A stretch of 64,000 bases of DNA from Pedobacter sp. WC2423 (GCF_040822065.1 NZ_CP162005.1:4030001-4094000); one strand, 5' to 3'. Counted from the first letter of the stretch, positions 29,275 to 38,737 are shown. Program-made: numbers and translations. Notes: generated from the letters alone by a model not told the origin.

Positions 29275-30207
29275 ATGAATTTCATTTACAAAGAGGTAGA
29301 AGAAAAGGATGCTTATATACAGCTACTTATGATTCTGTGTTATACGATATTAGGTTTGGTTGTGGGCTCTGTACTGAGTTTAGCTGTAGTAGTGGGTATT
29401 TACGGAACTGACGGTTTAAGTAATGCTGCTGTTTTAATGAGCGGAGATGCCAGTTCTATTGCTGTTCTTAAAATTTCACAGGTGTTAACAACGGGTTGTA
29501 TGTTCATTTTGCCACCTTTAATGCTTGCCTGGACGGAAAAAATTAAAATCAGTAGTTTTTACAGTTTTAAAAAACCAACCGCTTCTCTTCTTTTTTTAGT
29601 CGTTTTAATTATGCTTTGTTCGATGCCTTTAATGGAATGGATTGGGCTGGTTAATCAAAAAATGGTACTTCCTGAATTTCTAAAACCAGTTGAAAACTGG
29701 ATGCGGAGTAAAGAGGATGAAGCCATGAAAATGACAATTTTATTATTAAACACAAAGAATATTTCTGATTATCTGATCAATATTCTGGTGATTGCATTGC
29801 TGCCGGCTATAGGGGAAGAACTCATGTTCAGAGGAGGTATTCAACGGTCATTTACTAAAATGTTCAAGAATCCGCATGTAGCCATATGGATTTCTGCATT
29901 TATTTTTAGTGCTATACATCTTCAGTTTTTTGGATTTTTCCCAAGGTTATTTTTAGGAGCAGCATTTGGTTACATTTATTGGTGGACGGGTAGTTTATGG
30001 TATGCGATGCTGGCGCACTTTTTAAACAATGCTTATGCGGTTAGTGTAGCCTGGTATTTGCAAAAACATAATATTCCTTTAACTGAGGCAGATAATTCTT
30101 CAAATTTTCCATGGTATGCATATGTTATTAGCTTAATTTTGAGCATATTTTTATTTAAGTATTTAAAAAACAAAACCACATCAGGCAATGGAAAACAATT
30201 GGGTTAA
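29275..30207 (+). CDS. CPBP-family intramembrane metalloprotease
   Basis: The 310-residue polytopic protein has the CAAX-protease/bacteriocin-processing (CPBP, ABI) signature: EELMFRGGIQR (EExxxR) near residue 182, followed by SAIHLQFFG and HFLNNAYA with the other metal-ligand residues. About eight hydrophobic segments are predicted. I start at the ATG at 29275 (MNFIYKEVEEKDAYIQ); a longer frame would run back into dusB's promoter and coding region. The target is unknown. It is the first gene of a tight operon with DUF2007, cdsA and a lipoprotein. Confidence 0.9.
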   Translation: MNFIYKEVEEKDAYIQLLMILCYTILGLVVGSVLSLAVVVGIYGTDGLSNAAVLMSGDASSIAVLKISQVLTTGCMFILPPLMLAWTEKIKISSFYSFKKPTASLLFLVVLIMLCSMPLMEWIGLVNQKMVLPEFLKPVENWMRSKEDEAMKMTILLLNTKNISDYLINILVIALLPAIGEELMFRGGIQRSFTKMFKNPHVAIWISAFIFSAIHLQFFGFFPRLFLGAAFGYIYWWTGSLWYAMLAHFLNNAYAVSVAWYLQKHNIPLTEADNSSNFPWYAYVISLILSIFLFKYLKNKTTSGNGKQLG

Positions 30208-30397
30208 GGTTTATACCACAGAAAATCCTGTGACAGCAGAGATTATCAAACAAGGATTAATAGAAAATGATATTGCTGCGGTAATTATGAATAAAAAAGA
30301 TTCTTCATACCAGACTTTTGGTGTGATTGAAGTATTAGTGAATCAAAAGGACTTTGATGCTGCGGATACTTATATAAAATCGACAGAAACGGAATGA
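30188..30397 (+). CDS. DUF2007 small protein
   Basis: This 69-residue single-domain protein has the DUF2007 pattern: WVKVYTTENPVTAEIIKQGL, then IAAVIMNKKDSSY and VNQKDFDAADTYI. The fold is ferredoxin-like and related to PII-type signal proteins; the function is unknown. Its start overlaps the CPBP gene by 20 nt, and its stop overlaps the cdsA start by 4 nt (ATGA), which suggests translational coupling. Confidence 0.9.
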   Translation: MENNWVKVYTTENPVTAEIIKQGLIENDIAAVIMNKKDSSYQTFGVIEVLVNQKDFDAADTYIKSTETE

Positions 30398-31203
30398 AAA
30401 CCAGAGCAATAACGGCCTTCTTTTTTACGATTGTAATGTTAGGCTCTATTTTTCTTGGCGCCTGGACTTTTACTTTCTTTTACTTGTTTTTAAGTGTTTT
30501 TTCTCTCGCAGAGTTTTATAAACTGATTAAAACATCCGGAATCAGACCGCATCGGAATATTGGTTTGGTGGTAAGTGCATTCATGTTTTTAATTACTGCT
30601 GGTTATCATTTGTATCAATTTGATACAAAATATTTATTATTGCTGATTCCACTGGTTTCGGCAGTTTTCCTGGGTGAACTTTATAAAAAGGATAAGATTC
30701 CATTTGGCAATATTGCCTATACGTTTGTGGGCTTTGTTTATGTAACAGTTCCTTTTTGTTTTTTCTATTCTTTAGCATTTATACAGGATTTTAAAACGCA
30801 CAATTATCATTTGCCACTGGCTTTTTTACTCTTGTTATGGGCTAGTGATACTGGTGCTTACTTATTTGGAAGAAAATTGGGAAATCATAAATTGTTTGAG
30901 CGCCACTCTCCGAAAAAAACCTGGGAAGGATTTTTTGGTGGTATGCTAACCAGTATATTAGTTTCTTTCGTGATTTCTTTATTTTTTAAAGAGATACCAT
31001 TTCTGGTCTGGGCGGGTATGGCTGTTTTAATTGTAAGTTTTGGTACACTTGGAGATCTGGTAGAATCTATGCTGAAGAGAAGTCTGAATGCTAAGGACTC
31101 GGGTACACTTTTACCAGGACATGGTGGTTTACTGGACAGATTTGACGGGTTACTAATTGCTGCACCTGTAGTTTTTGCGTATTTATATCTTGTTTTAAAC
31201 TAA
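30394..31203 (+). CDS. cdsA: Phosphatidate cytidylyltransferase
   Basis: The 269-residue membrane enzyme makes CDP-diacylglycerol from phosphatidate and CTP. It has eight or so hydrophobic helices and the signature region SDTGAYLFGRKLGNHK, HSPKKTWEGFFGG and the C-terminal DSGTLLPGHGGLLDRFDGL. With psd at 53 kb it belongs to phospholipid synthesis. It overlaps the upstream DUF2007 gene and is followed 6 nt later by a lipoprotein gene. Confidence 0.95.
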   Translation: MKTRAITAFFFTIVMLGSIFLGAWTFTFFYLFLSVFSLAEFYKLIKTSGIRPHRNIGLVVSAFMFLITAGYHLYQFDTKYLLLLIPLVSAVFLGELYKKDKIPFGNIAYTFVGFVYVTVPFCFFYSLAFIQDFKTHNYHLPLAFLLLLWASDTGAYLFGRKLGNHKLFERHSPKKTWEGFFGGMLTSILVSFVISLFFKEIPFLVWAGMAVLIVSFGTLGDLVESMLKRSLNAKDSGTLLPGHGGLLDRFDGLLIAAPVVFAYLYLVLN

Positions 31204-31209
31204 TTATTG

Positions 31210-31857
31210 ATGAAAAAATCTGCTTATATTATTTTGCTGTTGCTAGTTGTTTTTGCGGGCTGTAACCAGAAATCCGGATCAGGCAAAAATGGTTCAGATG
31301 CGGTAAAGGGTAAAGGATTACGGAAACAAAATGATAACTCTCCTGCCGCTAAACGCGCTTTGATGATTGCTGAATTGAAAAAGATGCAACAGTCTTTCAT
31401 GGCTAAAGATGTCAATCAGATTGAACAATATTTTGATTTTCCACTGGCAGACAGTACCATGTCTATGTTTGATGTCAATGAGGAATTTGACCAGGTAAGA
31501 AAAGCGAATGGTGGAAAAATCAGCAGGGAACTTTTTATCAAAAATTTTAATGATATCTACGATTACTTTCAAATGGGAGGCTTCAATGACCTTTTTAAAG
31601 CTGTTGATGTGGCTGAGCTGAGCGCAAAGCCCAAGCTGGAAAGTGAATCGCACGTGGAAGATGAGGGCTGTTATTCTTTTTATGTAGTCCAGATTGACGG
31701 CGATACCGTAAGCCTGCAATATGGAACAAATTCAGATCCTAAATACAGGGAAGCACATCCCGACCAGGAAGAAGTTTGTGGGGAATCTGCGCAGCAGTGG
31801 ACTTTCAAACTGGAAGGAGGCCGCCTGCGTTTTATCAAAGAAGTAACCGCCGGATAA
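31210..31857 (+). CDS. Lipoprotein of unknown function
   Basis: This 215-residue protein has a lipoprotein signal ending VFAGC, then a Gly/Ser/Lys-rich linker (SGSGKNGSDAVKG). The mature part is acidic and mostly helical up to about residue 120, then beta-rich with VEDEGCYSFYVVQIDGDTV and EEVCGESAQQWTF. I do not recognise a family. The ATG at 31210 is used; a TTG one codon earlier is possible. It is the last gene of the CPBP-DUF2007-cdsA operon, so an envelope role is likely. Confidence 0.75.
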   Translation: MKKSAYIILLLLVVFAGCNQKSGSGKNGSDAVKGKGLRKQNDNSPAAKRALMIAELKKMQQSFMAKDVNQIEQYFDFPLADSTMSMFDVNEEFDQVRKANGGKISRELFIKNFNDIYDYFQMGGFNDLFKAVDVAELSAKPKLESESHVEDEGCYSFYVVQIDGDTVSLQYGTNSDPKYREAHPDQEEVCGESAQQWTFKLEGGRLRFIKEVTAG

Positions 31858-31885
31858 GTTCATCCAGCGGTATCTTATGCTTAAA

Positions 31886-32098
31886 TTATTTTTTTCTCAG
31901 CGGTTTCAACAGATATTCTAATCCGTTTAACCTGATTTCGTACATAGTCCCGATCAGTTCTCCAAGTTTACCCGGAGGAAGCCCCTGGTTATTAAACCAG
32001 ATCAGGTAAGATTCTGGTAAGTCGCAGATTATTTTGTCTTTGTATTTACCAAAAGGCATCTTAAAAGTAACCAGATCGTTTAATAGTTGTGGGTTCAT
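31886..32098 (-). CDS. DUF3820 family protein
   Basis: The 70-residue protein matches the DUF3820 pattern: FKMPFGKYKDKIICDLPESY, YLIWFNNQGLPPGKLGE and the C-terminal LNGLEYLLKPLR. A role in virulence or quorum sensing has been proposed for members, without mechanism. It lies 10 nt downstream of mfd on the same strand and is probably cotranscribed. Confidence 0.9.
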   Translation of the reverse strand: MNPQLLNDLVTFKMPFGKYKDKIICDLPESYLIWFNNQGLPPGKLGELIGTMYEIRLNGLEYLLKPLRKK

Positions 32099-32108
32099 CC
32101 TGATTTAT

Positions 32109-35100
32109 TTATTCTGCAACCATTTGCAGCATTTGAATAGCTTCATCTACCGTTTTCAGATCTTCAAAAGCGATTCTTAAAGTGTTTTTAACTTCTTTCA
32201 GGTTACACATCCGGGGATGCTGCTGTGCGAAGGTTAATATTTTATGGAACATTGGGGAGTCAAAGAAATTAGATTGTTTATCTGCAATAAAATAACCTCT
32301 CAATACTCCTTTCTTGAAGCTCAGTTTTTCAAATCCAAGCTTTTTAGCTGTCCATTGTAACCGCAGCACATTCAACATCGTTTTTACGGGCTTCGGAACA
32401 CTACCAAAGCGGTCTTTTAAGGACGTTTCAAAGGCGGCCAGCTGTAATTCGTTATCCAGCTTGGATAGTTCCGTATAGAGGTTGTATCGCTCTGTAATAT
32501 TGGTTACGTAATCATCCGGAATGTATAATTCCAGATCCGTATCGATTTGTGTAAAAGTGACAAACGGCCTTTCTTTATCATCTTTGAACAATTCTTTGAA
32601 TTCATCAGCTTTAAGTTCCTGTATGGCTTCATCTAATATCTTGTGGTACATTTCAAAGCCTATCTCGGCAATAAACCCGCTTTGTTCAGCACCCAGGAGG
32701 TTTCCACTGCCGCGAATATCCAGGTCACGCATGGCAATATTGAAACCGCTGCCCAGATCAGAAAATTCTTCAATGGCACTTAAACGTTTCCTGGCTTCGG
32801 AGGTAAGGGTGGATAAAGGTGGACTTAACAGATAACAGAAGGCTTTTTTATTAGATCTTCCTACCCTTCCACGCATCTGGTGCAGATCACTCAAACCAAA
32901 CATGTGAGCATGGTTAATAATGATGGTATTCGCATTTGGAATATCCAGTCCTGCTTCGATAATGGTCGTAGCAACAAGCACATCCTTTTCTCCATTAATG
33001 AAATCAAGCATGACATCTTCCAGTGCATCTCCGTCTAATTGTCCGTGAGCAATACCTATACGGGCTTTTGGAACGAGTGTTTGTATCAGACCGCCGAGTT
33101 GTGGCAGATCATTTACCCGGTTATGAATAAAAAATACTTGTCCTCCACGATCCAGTTCAAATTGTACTGCTTCCTGGATCAGTTTATCATTGAATACGTG
33201 AAGTTCAGTATTCACAGGCTGCCGGTTTGGTGGCGGGGTACTCATAATAGACAGATCCCTTGCACCCATCAGCGAAAAGTGCAGGGTTCTTGGTATTGGT
33301 GTAGCAGTAAGTGTAAGGGTATCTACGTTGACACGCAGTGCACGGAGTTTTTCTTTGGCAGTAACACCAAATTTCTGTTCTTCATCGATAATCATAATGC
33401 CGAGTGATTTGAATTTCACGTCTTTACTTAATAAACGATGTGTTCCGATAATGATGTCGACTTTACCTTCTTCTACTTGTGCCAGTGTTTCTTTGATCTG
33501 TTTATTGGTCTTGAAACGGTTAATATAATCTACTTTACAAGGAAACTCTTTTAGTCTTCCTGAAAATGTTTTGAAATGCTGTAAAGCAAGAATAGTCGTT
33601 GGAACCAGCACTGCAGCCTGCTTACCATTTGCTACGGCTTTAAATGCAGCTCTGATGGCTATTTCTGTTTTTCCGAAACCTACGTCACCACAAACCAGCC
33701 TGTCCATTGGATGCGGAGCTTCCATATCCTTTTTAACATCATTGGTGGCTTTCATCTGATCGGGTGTATCTTCATAAATGAAGGAAGCTTCCAGTTCAGT
33801 TTCCAGATAACCGTCAGGATCAAACGCGGTTCCTACCTGTGATTTTCTCAGGGCATAAAGCTTGATCAGGTCCCGGGCAATGTCTTTAACTTTTTTTTTT
33901 GTAGTCTTTTTTAGTTTATCCCAGGCTTCTGTACCCAGTTTATTCATTTTTGGTGGTGTACCGTCTTTTCCGCTGTATTTTGCAATACGGTTTAAAGAGT
34001 TGATATTCACGTAAAGCAAATCATTATCAGCGTATACCAACCGGATCATTTCCTGCGTTTTGCCATTGACTTCTACCTTTTCCAAACCGGCATATTTACC
34101 TATACCATGGTCTATATGGGTAACGAAATCGCCAGGTTTCAGATCTCTCAGATCTTTCATGGTAATGGCCTGGCTGCGCTGATAACCTCTTTTTAACTTA
34201 TATTTATAGAAGCGGTCAAAGATCTGGTGATCGGTGTAAAAGGCTATGGATTGTTGCGGATCAATAAAACCTTCCCTTAACTGAATATTAACAGGAACGA
34301 ACTTCGCGGTTTTGTCAATATCGTCCAATATAGCATATAACCTCTCGGTTTGTTTAGGGGAAGAGCTGGAAATAAAATTATGAATTCCGTTTTTCTCGTT
34401 TTCTTTTAAATTATGGATCAGCAGATTAAAATCTTTATTGAAAGATGGCTGTGGCTTAGTATCAAACAGGAAAACGTGGTCGGTTTTATAAAAGAATTGC
34501 TTACCAAATTCTATCACCGGGAAATCATGCAGGATGTCTCCAATCATTCTTTCGTCAGAGAAAGCAAATTTCGGGTCAATCCAGTCCAGGTTTTCCTGTT
34601 TTTCTTTCGCAGGAAGTGCTTTCCATAATTCTACGGCCTTTTTATAACCAGTTTTAATGATGTCCAAAGTGAATTCTACATCTTTAAACCAGAGTTGAGT
34701 GTCTTTCTCCACATAATCCAGCAAGTTAATATTGCTTTCTGTAAGGTACTTGGACTGTACGTTAGGAATAATAGTAAAGGTCTTGACATCTTCTACGGAA
34801 AGCTGGCTTTCTATTTCGAATGTACGTATGCTCTCTACTTCATCCCCAAAAAATTCTATCCGGTAAGGAAGATCATGAGAGAAGGAGAAAATATCAACGA
34901 TACCACCCCGGATAGAGAACTGGCCGGGTTCATAAACGAAATCAGTGCGGTTAAAATCATAATCAACAAGAAATTCGTTGATAAAGTCAATACCCAGTTT
35001 TACACCCAGACTTATTTCAAGCGTATTTTTTTCGAGAACATCTCTGTTGATTACCTTTTCGGCAAGCGCTTCAGGATAAGTAACCACGATTTTTCCAAAG

Positions 35101-35450
35101 GAAGAATTGTGGTTCAGCTCATTAAGCACTTCTGCTCTTGCCAGTACATTAGCAGTATCCACCTGGGTGAAGTCGAAGGCTTTACGGAAAGAAGATGGAA
35201 AAATTAAGACTTCTTTTTCAAGTATACTTTCCAGATCTGCCATAAAATAAGCAGCTTCTTCTCTGTCAGGAAGGATAAATAATTGTGGCTTATGCAGCAG
35301 GAAGTAGGTGGTAACGGCAACTGTAGCATCGGCAGAGCCTACTAAACCTTTTAATTGAAGTTTATTACCTTTACCCGAATTGAGGGTCTTTGCAAGCGCT
35401 TCGATGCGCTCATCAGTTTTATATCTATTGATCAGGTCACGGATGTTCAC
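32109..35450 (-). CDS. mfd: Transcription-repair coupling factor Mfd
   Basis: The full-length 1113-residue Mfd has an N-terminal UvrB-like module, the CarD-like RNA polymerase-interacting domain (GDFVTHIDHGIGKYAGLEKV), and a RecG-like translocase with Walker A GDVGFGKTEIA, DEEQ box and TATPIPRTLH. The helicase C half contains IIEAGLDIPNANT and the QMRGRVGRS motif, followed by the TRCF domain. It removes stalled RNA polymerase at lesions and recruits UvrA. The start is a GTG (MNIRDLINRYK). A perfect -7 box ends only 4 nt before it. Confidence 0.97.
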   Translation of the reverse strand: MNIRDLINRYKTDERIEALAKTLNSGKGNKLQLKGLVGSADATVAVTTYFLLHKPQLFILPDREEAAYFMADLESILEKEVLIFPSSFRKAFDFTQVDTANVLARAEVLNELNHNSSFGKIVVTYPEALAEKVINRDVLEKNTLEISLGVKLGIDFINEFLVDYDFNRTDFVYEPGQFSIRGGIVDIFSFSHDLPYRIEFFGDEVESIRTFEIESQLSVEDVKTFTIIPNVQSKYLTESNINLLDYVEKDTQLWFKDVEFTLDIIKTGYKKAVELWKALPAKEKQENLDWIDPKFAFSDERMIGDILHDFPVIEFGKQFFYKTDHVFLFDTKPQPSFNKDFNLLIHNLKENEKNGIHNFISSSSPKQTERLYAILDDIDKTAKFVPVNIQLREGFIDPQQSIAFYTDHQIFDRFYKYKLKRGYQRSQAITMKDLRDLKPGDFVTHIDHGIGKYAGLEKVEVNGKTQEMIRLVYADNDLLYVNINSLNRIAKYSGKDGTPPKMNKLGTEAWDKLKKTTKKKVKDIARDLIKLYALRKSQVGTAFDPDGYLETELEASFIYEDTPDQMKATNDVKKDMEAPHPMDRLVCGDVGFGKTEIAIRAAFKAVANGKQAAVLVPTTILALQHFKTFSGRLKEFPCKVDYINRFKTNKQIKETLAQVEEGKVDIIIGTHRLLSKDVKFKSLGIMIIDEEQKFGVTAKEKLRALRVNVDTLTLTATPIPRTLHFSLMGARDLSIMSTPPPNRQPVNTELHVFNDKLIQEAVQFELDRGGQVFFIHNRVNDLPQLGGLIQTLVPKARIGIAHGQLDGDALEDVMLDFINGEKDVLVATTIIEAGLDIPNANTIIINHAHMFGLSDLHQMRGRVGRSNKKAFCYLLSPPLSTLTSEARKRLSAIEEFSDLGSGFNIAMRDLDIRGSGNLLGAEQSGFIAEIGFEMYHKILDEAIQELKADEFKELFKDDKERPFVTFTQIDTDLELYIPDDYVTNITERYNLYTELSKLDNELQLAAFETSLKDRFGSVPKPVKTMLNVLRLQWTAKKLGFEKLSFKKGVLRGYFIADKQSNFFDSPMFHKILTFAQQHPRMCNLKEVKNTLRIAFEDLKTVDEAIQMLQMVAE

Positions 35451-35454
35451 CTCA

Positions 35455-35462
35455 CAAAGATA
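35455..35462 (-). promoter_or_regulatory. -7 promoter element of mfd
   Basis: The minus strand reads TATCTTTG, then TGAG, then the GTG start codon at 35450. A transcript started the usual few nucleotides downstream would begin at or within the start codon. Confidence 0.6.
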
Positions 35463-35489
35463 ATATTTATGATTTGCTAATATGTAACA

Positions 35490-35837
35490 ATGCGGCCATT
35501 TATGACTCTAAAATTCAAAAGCGTGATGCTTAACTGGTTAGGTTGCTTACCACTGGAATTGATTTTCTGGGTGACAGGTTTAGCGTTACTGGCCATTGCA
35601 GAACCGCAAAGCCATGGGCAGGAACATCATTTTACCTTTTGCCCTTTAGCAAACCTGGGCATGGACTGGTGTCCGGGCTGCGGACTGGGCAGGTCGGTTA
35701 CGCAATTGTTCCATGGTCATCTGGAGGAGAGTTTTCATCAGCACTGGCTGGGGATACCTGCGGTAATCATTATCGGGTTGAGAATTATCACACTTGGCCA
35801 GTACGAGTGGAAAAAAAATAAGAATAGAAAAAATTAA
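35490..35837 (+). CDS. DUF2752 membrane protein
   Basis: The 115-residue protein has two hydrophobic helices and the DUF2752 signature CPGCGLGRSVTQLFHG between them. The start could be 35490 (MRPFMTLKF) or the ATG at 35502. The function is unknown. It is divergent from mfd, with only 39 nt between the starts, and lies 17 nt before the TM2 gene, with which it forms a pair commonly seen together in Bacteroidota. Confidence 0.85.
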   Translation: MRPFMTLKFKSVMLNWLGCLPLELIFWVTGLALLAIAEPQSHGQEHHFTFCPLANLGMDWCPGCGLGRSVTQLFHGHLEESFHQHWLGIPAVIIIGLRIITLGQYEWKKNKNRKN

Positions 35838-35854
35838 ATATAAGGAGAGAGATT

Positions 35855-36217
35855 ATGTACAATTCACCATTTATGATGCTTCCGGGCATCACGCCTCAGG
35901 AGTTTTCTTACTTGCAGTCTATGACAGCGGGTTTTAATGAGCAGCAGCTGAATGGATTTCTAATGATTTACAATAGCAAAAGACGAAATCCGGATGATAT
36001 GGTACTTTATTGTGTTTTAGGTTTTTTTGTACCTGGATTATCCAGGTTTCTGGTAAACCAGATCGGGATGGGAATTCTTTACTTCTTTACTTTTGGCTTA
36101 TGTATGATCGGAACAATTATCGACCTGGTTAACTATAAAAACCTGGCTTTTGAATACAATCAAAAGGTAGCTTTTGAAAGTTTGCAAATGGCGAAAATGG
36201 GTACAATTACCCAATAA
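35855..36217 (+). CDS. TM2 domain protein
   Basis: The 120-residue protein has a soluble N-terminal ~45 residues and then a TM2 domain, two helices with the loop VPGLSRFLVNQIGMGILYFF. The expected DRFYxG-type signature is replaced by LSRFLVNQIG. The function is unknown. It is probably cotranscribed with the DUF2752 gene and followed by a Nif3-like gene. Confidence 0.83.
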   Translation: MYNSPFMMLPGITPQEFSYLQSMTAGFNEQQLNGFLMIYNSKRRNPDDMVLYCVLGFFVPGLSRFLVNQIGMGILYFFTFGLCMIGTIIDLVNYKNLAFEYNQKVAFESLQMAKMGTITQ

Positions 36218-36241
36218 TTAAATCTTATAGTATCTTTACAT

Positions 36242-37342
36242 ATGATGAGATTAGCTGTAATTACTAAACATCTGGAGGCTTATGCACCGTTAAATTATCA
36301 GGAAGATTATGATAATTCGGGCTTGCTGACGGGAGATATGAACCAGGAAATCACAGGGGCTTTAGTTGCGCTTGATTGTACTGAAGATATTGTTGATGAG
36401 GCCATTGCCAGAAACTGTAATCTGATTATTACGCATCATCCGATTGTTTTCAAAGGATTGAAAAAGTTTACGGGCAAGAACTATGTAGAGCGCGTTATTG
36501 TTAAAGCGATTAAGCATAACATTGCTTTATATGCGATCCATACGAATCTTGATAGTGTACAAAATGGAGTGAATGGAGTGATTTGTAAACGTCTGGGCTT
36601 AAAACAGCCGAAAATTCTTGCACCTAAAAACGGAATCCTGAAAAAGCTGGTTACTTTCTGCCCAACGGCGCAGGTGACCAGGTTAAGAGAGGCTCTTTTT
36701 GCTGCGGGAGCAGGAAATATTGCGAATTATAGTGAATGTAGTTTTAATGCAGTGGGTGTAGGTACGTTTAAGGCTTCGGCTGGTACACAGCCTTTTGTTG
36801 GTCAGCAAGGGGTGCAGCACCAGGAGCCTGAAGTTAGAATTGAGACTGTATTTTTAATTCAGGACGAAAGGAAAGTATTGCTCGCATTGCTTGAAAATCA
36901 TCCTTATGAAGAGGTTGCCTATGATATCTATCCACTTGAAAATAAATTAAATACCGTTGGAGCTGGAATGGTCGGCTGGTTGGAAGAAGAGATGGATATG
37001 GCAGATTTTCTGAGGTTTGTAAAATCGAGGATGAATGTCAGCGTGATCAGGCATACGAAAGATACGGGCCGGAAAATTAAAAAGGTGGCTGTTTGCGGCG
37101 GTTCTGGTAGTTTTTTGCTGGGAAATGCGCTTGCAGCTGGTGCCGATGCTTTTATTACGGCAGATTTCAAGTATCATGAGTTTTTTGATGCGGACGGAAA
37201 GCTGATTATTGCTGATATCGGACATTTTGAAAGTGAGCAGTTCACTTCTGATTTACTAGTAGATATCCTGCAAAGGAAATTTCCTGAACTGGCGGTTCGT
37301 TTAACGGAAGTTGATACCAATCCGATCAATTACTTTTATTAA
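36242..37342 (+). CDS. Nif3-like dinuclear metal centre protein
   Basis: This 366-residue Nif3/YqfO family protein has metal-ligand segments ITHHPIVFKGLKKF and YAIHTNLDSVQNGVN in the N-terminal half and IADIGHFESEQF near the C-terminus, with a CutA-like inserted domain between (about 140-235). It is often called GTP cyclohydrolase type 1-like, but the activity is not established. A near-match -7 box (TATCTTTA) ends 3 nt before the first ATG and 6 nt before a second one. A strong terminator follows. Confidence 0.92.
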   Translation: MMRLAVITKHLEAYAPLNYQEDYDNSGLLTGDMNQEITGALVALDCTEDIVDEAIARNCNLIITHHPIVFKGLKKFTGKNYVERVIVKAIKHNIALYAIHTNLDSVQNGVNGVICKRLGLKQPKILAPKNGILKKLVTFCPTAQVTRLREALFAAGAGNIANYSECSFNAVGVGTFKASAGTQPFVGQQGVQHQEPEVRIETVFLIQDERKVLLALLENHPYEEVAYDIYPLENKLNTVGAGMVGWLEEEMDMADFLRFVKSRMNVSVIRHTKDTGRKIKKVAVCGGSGSFLLGNALAAGADAFITADFKYHEFFDADGKLIIADIGHFESEQFTSDLLVDILQRKFPELAVRLTEVDTNPINYFY

Positions 37343-37353
37343 ATAAAATAGTT

Positions 37354-37391
37354 AAAACGTGGGTTAGCCATACACTAACCCACGTTTTTTT
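37354..37391. terminator. Strong (possibly bidirectional) terminator after the Nif3-like gene
   Basis: A perfect 14-bp stem (37354-37367 with 37375-37388, containing ACGTGGGTTAG) has a 7-nt loop, followed by seven T on the plus strand. The AAAA at the left base gives a shorter U-run in the minus direction. Confidence 0.85.
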
Positions 37392-37617
37392 ATGGTTTGG
37401 TTTCTTCTGCTTTCGCGTCATAATCTACGATCGCAACACTCCAACTGCTGGTCAATGATATTTTGCAGAGCAAACAGATTAAGCAATCAGCTATAATATG
37501 GTAATATCTCTGCTTATAGCCATAACAGACCCGACAACCGCGCTGTAGTACTCTCTTTCAGTTACCATTTGGTGGAGATGGAACAAGGTGGTAAACAAAG
37601 AAGTAAGGCTGGTGAAG
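37390..37617 (-). pseudogene. Possible decayed gene remnant
   Basis: Two overlapping minus-strand frames look protein-like but neither has a good start. One ends at 37390, directly before the hairpin, with the C-terminal-looking SSWSVAIVDYDAKAEETKP. The other, in a different frame, ends at 37491 with MVTEREYYSAVVGSVMAIS. Together they could be one gene broken by a frameshift. I recognise no family, and this remains a weak call. Confidence 0.3.
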
Positions 37618-37725
37618 ACTTAAAAGGAAAGTTGAAATAAGGAGGGTATGCGGGATAAAATATTTAATTAAAAGCCAATCAGCAGATTAATAGTAAATTG
37701 TATGGCTGAAAGAAAATATAATACT

Positions 37726-37733
37726 TATCTTTG
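37726..37733 (+). promoter_or_regulatory. -7 promoter element of the zinc-ribbon gene
   Basis: TATCTTTG matches TAnnTTTG exactly. It implies a leader of roughly 145 nt before the ATG at 37884, the longest of the leaders with an exact box in the window. Confidence 0.5.
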
Positions 37734-37883
37734 CAAGCTTTAGCAATAGACTATATGACAATTAATTCCTATATTTTGAGGAATTGTATTTTGTTTTGAG
37801 TCTGTGCAAGAGCTAAGAAACAGTTAAAGAACTGACAATTAGTCAAATATAATTATACCCATACCCATAAATTATTTCATTTA

Positions 37884-38627
37884 ATGGAACAAACTGTAGA
37901 GCAAAAGCTGAAAGCTTTATACGAATTACAAACCCTTCATACAAAAATTGATAAAATACGTCAGATTCGTGGTGAATTGCCAATGGAAGTGGCTGATTTA
38001 GAAGATGAAGTAGCGGGATTGGATACACGTATACAAAAATTCAAAGCTGAATTGGATGAAACCGAAGATGCTATTGTAACACGTAAAAATATGATCAAGG
38101 AATCTCAGGCTTTGATTAAAAAATATGATACTCAGTTAAAAGAGGTAAAAAATAATCGTGAGTATGATGCTTTAACAAAAGAAGTAGAGATCCAATCTCT
38201 TGAAATTCAGGTTTGTGAAAAGAAAATCAGAGAATATGGATTTGATATCTCTTCTAAAACTGAAGTTTATGAGAAAGCTTTAGCTGATCAGGAGTCAAGA
38301 AAGAAAGACCTGGAAATCAAAAGAGGAGAATTACAAACGATTACATCTGAAACTGAAAAAGACGAGCAGGTTTTAAATAAAAAAGCGGAGAAAGCTGAGT
38401 CTGTAATTGAAGAAAGATTATTAATTGCTTACAGAAGATTAAGAGGAAACGCGAACAATGGACTTGCTGTGGTAACTATCGACCGTGATTCTTGTTCCGG
38501 ATGTTTCAACCAAATCCCACCTCAACGTCAGTTAGATATTCGTCAGCGTAAAAAAATCATCGTATGTGAGCATTGCGGAAGGATTTTAGTTGATGAGGCT
38601 TTAACATTAGAAAATGTACCAGCGTAA
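37884..38627 (+). CDS. C4-type zinc-ribbon coiled-coil protein (CdsZ/DUF164-like)
   Basis: In this 247-residue protein, residues ~1-185 form a long charged coiled coil and the C-terminal ~50 residues a zinc ribbon with two CxxC pairs, SCSGCFNQIPPQ and CEHCGRILVD. Homologues (CT398, CdsZ) are proposed to bind nucleic acids or scaffold other proteins; the role here is unknown. It has its own promoter and a strong terminator. Confidence 0.88.
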   Translation: MEQTVEQKLKALYELQTLHTKIDKIRQIRGELPMEVADLEDEVAGLDTRIQKFKAELDETEDAIVTRKNMIKESQALIKKYDTQLKEVKNNREYDALTKEVEIQSLEIQVCEKKIREYGFDISSKTEVYEKALADQESRKKDLEIKRGELQTITSETEKDEQVLNKKAEKAESVIEERLLIAYRRLRGNANNGLAVVTIDRDSCSGCFNQIPPQRQLDIRQRKKIIVCEHCGRILVDEALTLENVPA

Positions 38628-38656
38628 TTAAGTAATTATTGCTAATCCTATAAACG

Positions 38657-38689
38657 AAACGGTCAGATTGTAATCTGGCCGTTTTTTTT
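38657..38689 (+). terminator. Intrinsic terminator of the zinc-ribbon gene
   Basis: A 13-bp stem (38657-38669 with 38672-38684, one G-T pair) leads into eight T residues. Confidence 0.85.
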
Positions 38690-38737
38690 ATACAGTTTTT
38701 CCTAAATTTAAAATAATAGCGCTGTCTTGCCGTTTTT

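Larger units (their letters stand above)
37343..37883. other. 541-nt intergenic region with decayed sequence
   Basis: The region holds a terminator (37354-37391), a possible decayed minus-strand gene (37390-37617) and a promoter (37726-37733) for the zinc-ribbon gene. The remaining ~150 nt is a leader with a small hairpin, AATTCC / GGAATT, near 37764-37785. I see no tRNA or intact ORF. Confidence 0.45.

Noticed and set aside
34695-35207. 170-residue plus-strand frame antisense to mfd
   Set aside because: It lies wholly within mfd coding sequence on the opposite strand, with composition typical of antisense frames.
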